The notes under the pieces were generated by a model, which worked only from the letters and a program-made list of their open reading frames with translations, had not been told where the DNA came from and ran no database searches. DNA of 64,000 nucleotides, taken from assembly GCF_019977195.1 (NCBI RefSeq), contig NZ_AP024643.1:2728001-2792000 (forward strand). Direction: 5' to 3'. Source of the DNA: Arthrobacter sp. StoSoilA2 (GTDB lineage: Bacteria > Actinomycetota > Actinomycetes > Actinomycetales > Micrococcaceae). Shown piece after piece: positions 17,128 through 24,869 of the stretch (the first letter of the stretch is position 1; the number at the start of each line of letters is the position of its first letter). Made by a program: the position numbers and the translations under genes.

Positions 17128-17183
17128 GACGAGCTCCCAACATCAAATAGGTCATGCCTTAAGGGTAGATCAGCCAGGGCACA

Positions 17184-17193
17184 GGTCTAGACC
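17184..17193. promoter_or_regulatory. dre-type operator GGTCTAGACC
   Basis: A perfect 10-bp palindrome within CAGGTCTAGACCAG matches the core of the DasR-responsive element known from Streptomyces. It lies 57 nt before the GntR gene and about 100 nt before HPr. Confidence 0.7.
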
Positions 17194-17291
17194 AGCCGCA
17201 CTGAGCGATATGGAGAGCTGGCCCGCGGGCGGCTACGCTTGTATGGATCAAATTTCACGGACGGCTATTCCGTCTTAGCAAAGGAGCTGGC

Positions 17292-17585
17292 TTGCCGCAG
17301 CAGAAATCCTTCGTCGCAGCAGAAATTGGCTTGCATGCTCGAGCAGCAGCGGTATTTGTCCGGGCAGTAACCGAGACAGGCCTGCCCGTAACAATACGGA
17401 AGCAGGATGGCCTTCCGGTCGACGCCCGCTCGCTCCTTGAAGTCATGACAGAAGACTTTGGCCATGGCTGCGAGGTACTCCTTGAGGTGGCCGTTGAGGC
17501 CCTCCAGGACGATCAAACTGTTTCCGAAGCCGACAATGCCCTCGTAGGCCTTTCTGCCGTTCTGGAGGGCACTCAGGCCCGTTGA
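17292..17585 (+). CDS. ptsH: Phosphocarrier protein HPr
   Basis: The product has 97 residues from TTG 17292 behind AAAGGAG. The phosphorylated histidine lies in IGLHARAAAVFV (His about 15). HPr takes phosphate from enzyme I and passes it to sugar-specific EIIA domains. The regulatory Ser region reads ARSLLEVMTEDFGHG; the gram-positive Ser46 context is recognisable but not exact. No other PTS gene is nearby. Divergent placement from a DasR-like regulator and a shared operator suggest aminosugar-dependent control. Confidence 0.9.
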   Translation: MPQQKSFVAAEIGLHARAAAVFVRAVTETGLPVTIRKQDGLPVDARSLLEVMTEDFGHGCEVLLEVAVEALQDDQTVSEADNALVGLSAVLEGTQAR

Positions 17586-17601
17586 CGCCCCAAACACGAG
17601 A

Positions 17602-17629
17602 ACGGGCCCCACCAAAAGGTGGGGCCCGT
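17602..17629. terminator. Hairpin between ptsH and ctaF
   Basis: Arms ACGGGCCCCACC and GGTGGGGCCCGT flank an AAAA loop between convergent genes. Confidence 0.85.
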
Positions 17630-17650
17630 CGTCGTTATGTTGTTGTGCCG

Positions 17651-18052
17651 TTAGTGTGCGTGGTCGCCACGGCTGTATTCGAACACCCAGCCGACCAGTG
17701 CCACAACGGCAAGGCCACCAGCGATGAAGGTGATCCAGAAGCCCACGGCAAGGCCCAGGAAGCCGCTTGCGCACGCAATGCCAAGAACCAGCGGCCACCA
17801 GCTCCACGGGCTGAAGTGCCCCTGCTCGCCCGCGCCCTCGTGGATTTCAGCATCCGGGCGGTCTTCCGGACGCATGCCGATCCGCTTGCCGGTGAAGCCC
17901 AAGTAGGCGCCGATCATGCCTACGAGACCGCCAACGAGGAGAATGCCCAGAACGCCGACCCACTCATGCCATTCCGTCAGGAGGCCGTAGGCGATGGCGA
18001 CGGGGACGAAGAAGAATGCTCCTGCTCCAAAGAGCCACGATTCGATTTTCAC
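17651..18052 (-). CDS. ctaF: Cytochrome c oxidase subunit IV
   Basis: The product has 133 residues and four predicted membrane helices, opening MKIESWLFGAGAFFFVPVAI. This is the actinobacterial aa3 oxidase subunit IV, unrelated to the mitochondrial subunit of that number. It overlaps ctaD by 4 nt (ATGA) and is therefore translationally coupled to it. Its role is assembly or stability of the oxidase. Confidence 0.93.
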   Translation of the reverse strand: MKIESWLFGAGAFFFVPVAIAYGLLTEWHEWVGVLGILLVGGLVGMIGAYLGFTGKRIGMRPEDRPDAEIHEGAGEQGHFSPWSWWPLVLGIACASGFLGLAVGFWITFIAGGLAVVALVGWVFEYSRGDHAH

Positions 18053-19770
18053 TTGCGAACGTCCTTCTGGTCAGCGTTGCCCAGCAGCACTGCTGCGGGG
18101 TCCGGGGACTGGGCGGTGTGGACCTGGGCCAACTCAGGGTGGTGCAGGTCCAGTGCCGGGCGCTCCGAACGGATACGGGGCAGCGACGTGAAGTTGTGGC
18201 GCGGCGGCGGGCAGGAAGTCGCCCATTCAAGCGACGCTCCAAAGCCCCAGGGGTCGTCAACTTCAACCTTCTTGTTGCTGCGCCACGTGATGTAGACATT
18301 CCAGAAGAACGGCAGCAGCGATGCACCCAGGACGAAGGACGAAATAGTGGAGAACTGGTTCATCCAGGTGAAGTTGTCCTGCGGCATGTAGTCGGCGTAA
18401 CGGCGGGGCATGCCTTCAACACCCAACCAGTGCTGGATAAGGAAGGTGCCGTGGAAGCCAAGGAAGAGAAGCCAGAAGTGAATCTTACCCAGGCGCTCGT
18501 TCAGCATCTTGCCGGTCCACTTCGGCCACCAGAAGTAGAAGCCTGCGAACATGGCGAACACAACCGTACCGAAGACCACGTAGTGGAAGTGTGCCACCAC
18601 GAAGTAGGAGTCCGAGACGTGGAAGTCCAGTGGCGGCGACGCAAGGATGATACCCGTGAGTCCACCGAAGAGGAAGGTCACCAGGAAGCCGATACTCCAG
18701 AGCATCGGAGTCTCGAAGGTGATGGAGCCCTGCCAGAGGGTACCGATCCAGTTGAAGAACTTCACGCCGGTAGGCACGGCGATCAGCATGGTCATGAAGG
18801 CGAAGAACGGAAGGAGCACGGAACCGGTCACGTACATGTGGTGTGCCCAGACGGTGACGGACAGTGCGGCAATTGCGATGGTTGCGTATACAAGACCCTT
18901 GTAACCAAAGATCGGCTTCCGGCTAAACACCGGGAAGATCTCGGAGACAATGCCGAAGAACGGCAGGGCGATGATGTACACCTCGGGGTGGCCGAAGAAC
19001 CAGAAGAGGTGCTGCCAGAGGACGGCGCCGCCGTTTTCGGGGTCGAAGATGTGAGCACCAAATTTGCGGTCGGCGCCGAGGGCGAACAGGGCAGCGGCCA
19101 GCGGCGGGAACGCCATAAGGACGAGGATGGACGTCACGAGGGCATTCCAGGTGAAGATCGGCATGCGCCACATGGTCATGCCGGGGGCACGCATGCAGAT
19201 GATCGTGGTGATGAAGTTCACGGCACCAAGGATGGTGCCGAAGCCGGACAGCGCAAGGCCAAAGACCCATAGGTCACCGCCGACGCCGGGCGTAAAGGTG
19301 GTGTTCGACAGTGGCGCATACGCGAACCAGCCGAACGATGCAGCACCCTGCGGCGTGATGAATCCGGACACTGCAATGGTGGAGCCGAAGAGGAAGAACC
19401 AGAAGGCCAACGCGTTCAATCGCGGGAAGGCGACGTCGGGAGCGCCAATCTGCAGGGGCATGATGACATTCGTGAAGCCCGCAAACAGCGGCGTCGCGAA
19501 CATCAGCAGCATCACGGTGCCGTGCATCGTGAACATCTGGTTGTACTGTTCCTTGGTCTGCAGGATCTGCATGCCAGGTTCGAACAGTTCAGCACGGATC
19601 AGCAGCGCCATGACGCCACCGAGGCAGAAGAACACGAAGGACGCAATGAGGTACATGTACCCGATGGTCTTGTGGTCCGTGGAGGTGATCCAGTTGACGA
19701 CTATGCGTCCCTTGGATTTAGGAACTACGGGAGCCTCGAGGGTCCCGGCGGATTGAGTGTAAGTAGCCAC
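18049..19770 (-). CDS. ctaD: Cytochrome c oxidase subunit I
   Basis: The product has 573 residues and carries haem a, haem a3 and CuB. HLFWFFGHPEVYIIALP contains the CuB His and the His-Tyr cross-link pair; FHYVVFGTVVFAMFAGFYFW carries haem-binding histidines. It reduces oxygen to water and pumps protons. The GTG start at 19770 follows AAGGGGAGC, 10 nt after the end of ctaC. Order of transcription is ctaC, ctaD, ctaF, separate from ctaE-qcrCAB. Confidence 0.97.
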   Translation of the reverse strand: MATYTQSAGTLEAPVVPKSKGRIVVNWITSTDHKTIGYMYLIASFVFFCLGGVMALLIRAELFEPGMQILQTKEQYNQMFTMHGTVMLLMFATPLFAGFTNVIMPLQIGAPDVAFPRLNALAFWFFLFGSTIAVSGFITPQGAASFGWFAYAPLSNTTFTPGVGGDLWVFGLALSGFGTILGAVNFITTIICMRAPGMTMWRMPIFTWNALVTSILVLMAFPPLAAALFALGADRKFGAHIFDPENGGAVLWQHLFWFFGHPEVYIIALPFFGIVSEIFPVFSRKPIFGYKGLVYATIAIAALSVTVWAHHMYVTGSVLLPFFAFMTMLIAVPTGVKFFNWIGTLWQGSITFETPMLWSIGFLVTFLFGGLTGIILASPPLDFHVSDSYFVVAHFHYVVFGTVVFAMFAGFYFWWPKWTGKMLNERLGKIHFWLLFLGFHGTFLIQHWLGVEGMPRRYADYMPQDNFTWMNQFSTISSFVLGASLLPFFWNVYITWRSNKKVEVDDPWGFGASLEWATSCPPPRHNFTSLPRIRSERPALDLHHPELAQVHTAQSPDPAAVLLGNADQKDVRK

Positions 19771-19780
19771 GTCGCTCCCC

Positions 19781-20653
19781 TTACTTGGTTTCGGTCAGGT
19801 CCGGGTTGCGGTCGTATTCCGCACCGAGCAGGCCCGTGTTGCCGTCCTGGCGAAGCTTGTCCATGTGGGCCTGGAATTCAGACTCGGAGACAACCTTGAC
19901 CCGGAAGAGCATTTCGGAGTGGTATTCACCGCAGAGTTCGGCGCACTTGCCATCGAAGGTGCCCTCTTTGGTGGGGGTGAACCTGATGTAGTTGGTCTTG
20001 CCAGGGATCATGTCCCGCTTCTGCAGGAAGGCCGGAACCCAGAAAGAGTGGATGACATCGCGGGAGTTCAGCTCCAGGTCAACCGACTTGCCAACGGGCA
20101 AGTACAGCGTGGGGAGCAGTTCCTTGTTGACTTCGTTGCCTGTCAGGTGGGCCTGAACGCCGGCCTCGTGGAGGTCTTCGTTGATGACCTCGCCCTTTTT
20201 GTAGTTGAAGTCCCAAGCCCACTGTTTGCCGCGGACGTCAACGACGACGTCTGCCGGCTGTGAGCGGTCATCGATCGCGCGCTGGTCCTGGTCGGTGAAG
20301 TAGAAGAACACCAGCACCATGAACAGCGGAATAGTCAAATAGAAGACCTCAAGCGGCAGGTTGTAGCTGAGCTGCTTCGGGAATCCCGTGGTGCCCTTAC
20401 GGCGGCGGTAAGCGATGATGCACCAGACCAGAAGGCCCCACGTGATGATACCGACTGCCAAGGCGGCGATCCATGAGTTGACCCAGAGGTCCATGATCCG
20501 GTCAGTGTGGTTGGTCGTGCCGCGCTCAGTTGGCAGCCAACCCTTCTCTACCTCTGGTGAACATCCGGTCAAAACCAACGCGCCGGCTAGTGCCAAGCCA
20601 GTGATCGAGGTGATCTTTATGCGTCGGCTGCCGGTTCGGTTCTGCGAACTCAC
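19781..20653 (-). CDS. ctaC: Cytochrome c oxidase subunit II, lipoprotein
   Basis: The product has 290 residues from GTG 20653, which follows AGGAAGGG; the frame is open upstream to 20707 without support. A signal peptide ends in LTGC, so the mature protein is lipid-anchored at its N-terminus, followed by two membrane helices. The CuA site is CAELCGEYHSEM near the end of a cupredoxin domain. It receives electrons from QcrC and passes them to subunit I. First gene of ctaCDF. Confidence 0.95.
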   Translation of the reverse strand: MSSQNRTGSRRIKITSITGLALAGALVLTGCSPEVEKGWLPTERGTTNHTDRIMDLWVNSWIAALAVGIITWGLLVWCIIAYRRRKGTTGFPKQLSYNLPLEVFYLTIPLFMVLVFFYFTDQDQRAIDDRSQPADVVVDVRGKQWAWDFNYKKGEVINEDLHEAGVQAHLTGNEVNKELLPTLYLPVGKSVDLELNSRDVIHSFWVPAFLQKRDMIPGKTNYIRFTPTKEGTFDGKCAELCGEYHSEMLFRVKVVSESEFQAHMDKLRQDGNTGLLGAEYDRNPDLTETK

Positions 20654-20765
20654 AGACGGCCCTTCCTCTTGTTGCTGTCTCCCGGCAGGCCAAAGGCCAC
20701 CGGGCACACTAAAAAGTTTTACTACCCGATGTAGAGCTTACCGCTATGAAGCGGTTTTCGCGCAC

Positions 20766-20820
20766 ATGTCGGCGCCGTGGCTCCGAATGCGTTGGAACGC
20801 ATGCAGAGGGGCGCCGACAT
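20766..20820. terminator. Large two-part dyad between erpA and ctaC
   Basis: Outer arms ATGTCGGCGCC (20766-20776) and GGCGCCGACAT (20810-20820) enclose an inner hairpin ATGCGTT-GG-AACGCAT (20787-20802). It could end erpA transcription or form a ctaC leader structure. No T-run follows. Confidence 0.55.
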
Positions 20821-20836
20821 GCGGCGATAGCTCACG

Positions 20837-21226
20837 TCAGTGGAACGAGTCGCCGCAAGCGCAAGACCCGCCGGCGTTCGGGTTATCAATGGTGAAGCCC
20901 TGCTTCGAGATGGTGTCCTCGAAGTCAATGCTGGCCCCACTCAGGTACGGCACGCTCATCTTGTCCACTACGACCTCGACGCCGTCGTAGTCGCGGACGG
21001 CATCGCCGTCGAGAAGGCGCTCGTCGAAGTAGAGCTGGTAGATCAAGCCCGAGCAGCCGCCCGGCTGGACTGCAACCCGCAGACGCAGATCGGTGCGCCC
21101 TTCCTGTTCGAGGAGGCTACGGACCTTGCCTGCTGCGACATCGGTCAGATTGACCTCGTGCGTGGGAAGCTCCTCGTCGGGGACGAGCTGTGCTCCGGTG
21201 CTGTTTTCGTTGGTTGCAGTGCTCAT
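20837..21226 (-). CDS. erpA: Iron-sulfur cluster insertion protein (A-type carrier)
   Basis: The product has 129 residues, with an unconserved 25-residue N-terminus then a HesB/IscA domain. The three cluster-binding cysteines are visible in QPGGCSGLIYQL and GGSCACGDSF. A-type carriers deliver Fe-S clusters to apo-proteins, and the nearby QcrA is a possible client, but that link is only positional. It is on the same strand as ctaC, separated by a strong dyad. Confidence 0.9.
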   Translation of the reverse strand: MSTATNENSTGAQLVPDEELPTHEVNLTDVAAGKVRSLLEQEGRTDLRLRVAVQPGGCSGLIYQLYFDERLLDGDAVRDYDGVEVVVDKMSVPYLSGASIDFEDTISKQGFTIDNPNAGGSCACGDSFH

Positions 21227-21424
21227 TGGCCTACCTTCTTATGACGCTCCTGGCGGCGGCGCCGGAACGCAGCCTGCCCTTACCCAATTACGTACGGGTT
21301 ATAGCTCCATGCTACGTCGCGCAGACGCTGAGCTATAACTTCTGACGTAACCACGGACCGCATTCACTTGTTCCCGGCCTGCCCCGCCGCCCATAAACGA
21401 CACCCTGTAACGCCATTGCGCTGC

Positions 21425-22897
21425 TCAGCCATCAAGGCCTTCGGCGTTAAGCCGCGCCAGCATCAGCGACTCGGCCAGCACAGCATTACGGAAATCGCCG
21501 ATGTGCAGCGATTCGTTGGCACTGTGGGCGCGGGAATCCGGATCTTCTACGCCTGTCACCAGAATCTGGACGTCGGGATACATCTCGGTCAGGTCGGCAA
21601 TGAACGGGATGGAACCGCCGATTCCCATTTCCACTGGTTGGACTCCCCAGGCTTCCCCCAAGGCCCAGAGTGCCACCCTGGCAGCTGCCGACGAGGTATC
21701 GGTCGAAAAGGCATTGCCCCTCTCCCCCGGCGTGAATGTTACTTCGACGCCAAATGGTGCGTGGGACTCAACATGGCTCTTCAAAGCCTCCATAGCGGCG
21801 TCGGGATCCTGTCCGGGAGCCAGGCGCATGCTGAATTTGGCGCGGGCTGAGGGAATGAGCGTATTGGAGGCAACGGCAACGGCAGGAACATCCATGCCGA
21901 TGATGGACAACGCCGGCTTGGTCCACAAACGCGAGCCGATCGTCCCGCTGCCGGCGAGTTTGACGCCGTCGAGCACTGAGGCGTCGGCGCGGTATTCGGC
22001 CTCCGTCAGGTCAACCGCTACGTTGTCATTTCCAACGAGCCCGGCCACAGCGACATTACCTTCGTGGTCGTGGAGGGTCGCGATGAGGCGGGACAGCAGG
22101 GTCGGAGCGTCCAGCACCGGGCCACCGTACATTCCCGAATGCACCGCATGTTCCAGCACACGGACTTCGAACGTGCCATCCACGAGCCCACGCAGGCTGG
22201 TGGTCAAGGCAGGAATGCCGACCTTCCAATTGCTGGAGTCCGCCACGACGATTACATCGGACCGGAGAAGCTCGCGATGTTCCTCAAGGAATGTCCTGAA
22301 GGTGGGCGAGCCCGCTTCTTCCTCGCCTTCAAAGAAGAGCGTCACGCCGAGGCCAAACTCATCCCCCAGGACCTTTGTCGCAGCCGCGTAAGCAGCCAGA
22401 TGGGCCATGATGCCGGCTTTATCGTCAGCCGCGCCGCGACCATAGAGCCGGTCTGCCCGCTCCTCCGCGATGAAAGGCTCGGAAGCCCAAAGCGCCCGAT
22501 CGCCTGGCGGCTGGACGTCATGGTGCGCGTACAAGAGAATCGTGGGCTTGCCCTCGCCGGCCGGACGGCGGGCGACGACGGCGGGACCCCCGGGCGTCCC
22601 GTCCGGTTTGTCGCAGCGCAGAATTCGTACGTCATCCATTCCCGTTGCCCTTACCAAGGAGGCGACAGCTTCGGCGCTGCGATCCAGTTCGGCGGGTTCG
22701 AAGCTTGGCCACGCGATTCCCGGGATACCGACAAGGTCCTTCAGGGCGCCAAGAGTCGCGCTGAATGACTCATCGACTGCTTTGGCCAAAGCGGCCACGA
22801 CTTCGGAGCGGATGGTCTCGTTCGACGACGGGCGCTCAGTGCTGTGGCCGGAGTTCCGTCGCTGATTCTGCGGGATCCCCGCATGTTCTGATGTCAT
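21425..22897 (-). CDS. M20-family dipeptidase/metallopeptidase
   Basis: The product has 490 residues from ATG 22897. The M20 metal site is clear: YAHHDVQPPGD with the His-x-Asp pair, RGAADDKAG with the bridging Asp, and FEGEEEAGSP with the catalytic Glu pair; a dimerisation domain lies at about 225-380. Such enzymes hydrolyse dipeptides or N-acyl amino acids; the exact substrate cannot be assigned. TAAAGT lies 6 nt before the ATG and no ribosome site is present, so it is probably leaderless. Confidence 0.9.
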   Translation of the reverse strand: MTSEHAGIPQNQRRNSGHSTERPSSNETIRSEVVAALAKAVDESFSATLGALKDLVGIPGIAWPSFEPAELDRSAEAVASLVRATGMDDVRILRCDKPDGTPGGPAVVARRPAGEGKPTILLYAHHDVQPPGDRALWASEPFIAEERADRLYGRGAADDKAGIMAHLAAYAAATKVLGDEFGLGVTLFFEGEEEAGSPTFRTFLEEHRELLRSDVIVVADSSNWKVGIPALTTSLRGLVDGTFEVRVLEHAVHSGMYGGPVLDAPTLLSRLIATLHDHEGNVAVAGLVGNDNVAVDLTEAEYRADASVLDGVKLAGSGTIGSRLWTKPALSIIGMDVPAVAVASNTLIPSARAKFSMRLAPGQDPDAAMEALKSHVESHAPFGVEVTFTPGERGNAFSTDTSSAAARVALWALGEAWGVQPVEMGIGGSIPFIADLTEMYPDVQILVTGVEDPDSRAHSANESLHIGDFRNAVLAESLMLARLNAEGLDG

Positions 22898-22909
22898 GCC
22901 CAAACTTTA
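22898..22909 (-). promoter_or_regulatory. -10 box TAAAGT, leaderless M20 gene
   Basis: Minus-strand TAAAGT (22909-22904) plus 6 nt leads to ATG 22897. Confidence 0.5.
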
Positions 22910-23003
22910 CAGCTGACTTCGGGAAGGCAAAGGAAGGCGCGGTGGGCTGCCAGGCTGGAGGGAGACCACGGCCGTCCGTAATCTTCGCCACCTTCCTGCG
23001 GGG

Positions 23004-23015
23004 TATTCTGTATGG
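23004..23015 (+). promoter_or_regulatory. -10 box TATTCT, leaderless DUF3043 gene
   Basis: TATTCT (23004-23009) is 6 nt before GTG 23016; no ribosome site is present. Confidence 0.5.
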
Positions 23016-23609
23016 GTGTTCGGACGCAAAAAGGAAGAGCCCAGCGCTCAAGCAGTAGTAGACCAGGCCCAAGCCGCCGCCCAGGAGCCGGGTGCCGGAA
23101 AGGGCGCCCCTACCCCCAAGCGGAAGGACCAGGAGGCAGCCCGCAAGCGCCCACTGGTGCCCAACGACCGCAAAGCTTCCAAGGAGGCCGAACGCGTCGC
23201 GATTCAGGACCAGCGCCAGAAGATGCGGCAGGCGCTGGATACAGGTGACGAAAAGTACCTGCCACTGAGGGACAAGGGTCCCCAGAAGCGTTTCGTTCGG
23301 GATTATGTGGACGCCCGGTTCAGCCTCGGCGAATACCTGATGTTCGGCGCCCTGCTTTTCGTGGTGATCTCGCTTATCGTCCCGGCCAACAGTGCACAGA
23401 TTACTTATGTCCTGGTTGGATTCTGGATCATGTTCCTTGCCGTCTTCGTGGATGCTTTTATCCTTTCACGCAAGCTCCGCAAGCGCCTGGGCGAGAAGTT
23501 CGGCGAAGTCGAGCGCGGTGCAATCTGGTACGGATGCATGCGTGCACTGCAGTTCCGCAAACTCCGCCTCCCCAAGCCACAGGTCAAGCGAGGCCAGTAC
23601 CCCGCGTAG
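23016..23609 (+). CDS. DUF3043 family membrane protein
   Basis: The product has 197 residues. A long basic, Ala/Lys-rich cytoplasmic N-terminus (about 1-105) precedes two membrane helices (about 112-132 and 137-156) and a basic C-terminal tail ending in PKPQVKRGQYPA. This is the actinobacterial DUF3043 family, of unknown function. It diverges from the M20 peptidase gene with both starts apparently leaderless, about 120 nt apart. A strong terminator follows. Confidence 0.88.
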   Translation: MFGRKKEEPSAQAVVDQAQAAAQEPGAGKGAPTPKRKDQEAARKRPLVPNDRKASKEAERVAIQDQRQKMRQALDTGDEKYLPLRDKGPQKRFVRDYVDARFSLGEYLMFGALLFVVISLIVPANSAQITYVLVGFWIMFLAVFVDAFILSRKLRKRLGEKFGEVERGAIWYGCMRALQFRKLRLPKPQVKRGQYPA

Positions 23610-23641
23610 CGGCAAGCAAAGAGGCCCCGACCCCACTACTT

Positions 23642-23682
23642 ATACGAAGAACCCCGGACCATTGGTCCGGGGTTCTTCGTAT
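23642..23682. terminator. Perfect 19-bp hairpin, DUF3043 gene / pyrD
   Basis: Arms 23642-23660 and 23664-23682 are fully complementary with an ATT loop, between convergent genes. Confidence 0.9.
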
Positions 23683-23721
23683 GGGCCTTCGTTTCGATTC
23701 GTTCCCAGGTGGACGTTTTGA

Positions 23722-24801
23722 CTAGCGGGAGTCCCGCTTCCGGATCTTCACGAGGCCCTTGTTGATGCGTGATGCCCAGAACGGGCCCTCGTAGAGGAAC
23801 GCGGTGTAGCCCTGCACCAGGGTTGCCCCAGCATTCAAACGGTCCTGGACATCCTGGGCGGACTCCACGCCGCCCACGGCAATCAGTACCAGCTGGTCAC
23901 CGACGGCGTCCTTGAGTCGTCGCAGGACCTCCAGTGACCGCTGCTTCAGCGGGGCACCTGAAAGCCCGCCGGCTCCCAGCGATCCAACCTTCGCAGCGTC
24001 AGTGACGAGGCCGTCCCGGGCAATGGTGGTGTTGGTTGCAATGATGCCGTCCAGCTTGAGGTCAAGCGCAAGCCGGGCGACCTCGTCGATGTCCTCGTTG
24101 CTCAGGTCAGGCGCAATCTTGACGAGCAAGGGAACATGGCGGCCAGCAGCTTCATCTGCGGCATCCCCCACGGCCCGGAGCAGCGGCCGAAGAGTTTCCA
24201 CGTTCTGGAGAAGCCGCAGTCCCGGCGTGTTGGGGGAACTGACATTGACCACGAGGTAGTCGGCAGCGGGAGCGAGGCTCCGGGCGCTGACGAGGTAATC
24301 CTCTGTGGCCTCCTCCAGCTCAACAACTTTCGTCTTGCCGATGTTGACACCAATCACGGGCCGTACATCGGCGTGCATGCGCTGCAGTGCAGCTTTCGCC
24401 GACTTGAGTCGCGGAGCAACTGCTGCTGCGCCGTCGTTATTGAAGCCCATCCGGTTGATGACGGCGCGGTCCTCAATCAATCGGAACAAACGCGGCTTTT
24501 CGTTGCCAGGCTGCGCCTGCCCGGTGATGGTTCCCACCTCCACGTGGCCAAATCCTAGATCGGCCAGCGCTTCGATTCCGTGGCCTTCCTTGTCAAAGCC
24601 GGCTGCCAAACCGAAGGGAGAGGGGAACGTCAACCCAAGCGCCTCGGTTCGAAGGGATGCATCCGGAGCTGTGATCCTGGCAAGAACCCTGCCTGCGCCG
24701 GTGCGGTGGGCCGCCCGGATCGCCTGAAAGCCGATCTTGTGGGCTTTCTCGGCATCCATCCAGGAGAAGGCGAGCTTGAAGAAGGTGGGGTAAACACGCA
24801 T
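23722..24801 (-). CDS. pyrD: Dihydroorotate dehydrogenase (quinone), class 2
   Basis: The product has 359 residues from ATG 24801; the open frame upstream is not used. Class 2 features are the N-terminal amphipathic helix region (YPTFFKLAFSWMDAEKAH) for membrane contact, FGLAAGFDKEG for FMN binding, and VNVSSPNTPGLR with the catalytic Ser. It oxidises dihydroorotate to orotate and feeds electrons to menaquinone, step four of pyrimidine synthesis. No other pyr gene is adjacent. Confidence 0.95.
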   Translation of the reverse strand: MRVYPTFFKLAFSWMDAEKAHKIGFQAIRAAHRTGAGRVLARITAPDASLRTEALGLTFPSPFGLAAGFDKEGHGIEALADLGFGHVEVGTITGQAQPGNEKPRLFRLIEDRAVINRMGFNNDGAAAVAPRLKSAKAALQRMHADVRPVIGVNIGKTKVVELEEATEDYLVSARSLAPAADYLVVNVSSPNTPGLRLLQNVETLRPLLRAVGDAADEAAGRHVPLLVKIAPDLSNEDIDEVARLALDLKLDGIIATNTTIARDGLVTDAAKVGSLGAGGLSGAPLKQRSLEVLRRLKDAVGDQLVLIAVGGVESAQDVQDRLNAGATLVQGYTAFLYEGPFWASRINKGLVKIRKRDSR

Positions 24802-24857
24802 GGTCCTAGTTTTCCGGTTTACTGACAACACACCAAACCCGTGACCTTGCCTGCGGC

Positions 24858-24869
24858 TAGCATGTACGC
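24858..24869 (+). promoter_or_regulatory. -10 box TAGCAT, leaderless FAD dehydrogenase
   Basis: TAGCAT (24858-24863) plus 6 nt leads to ATG 24870; no ribosome site. Confidence 0.5.

Noticed and set aside
18016..19272. Antisense open frame opposite ctaD
   Set aside because: It is a shadow of a 573-residue conserved oxidase subunit; the charged repetitive product is typical of such shadows.
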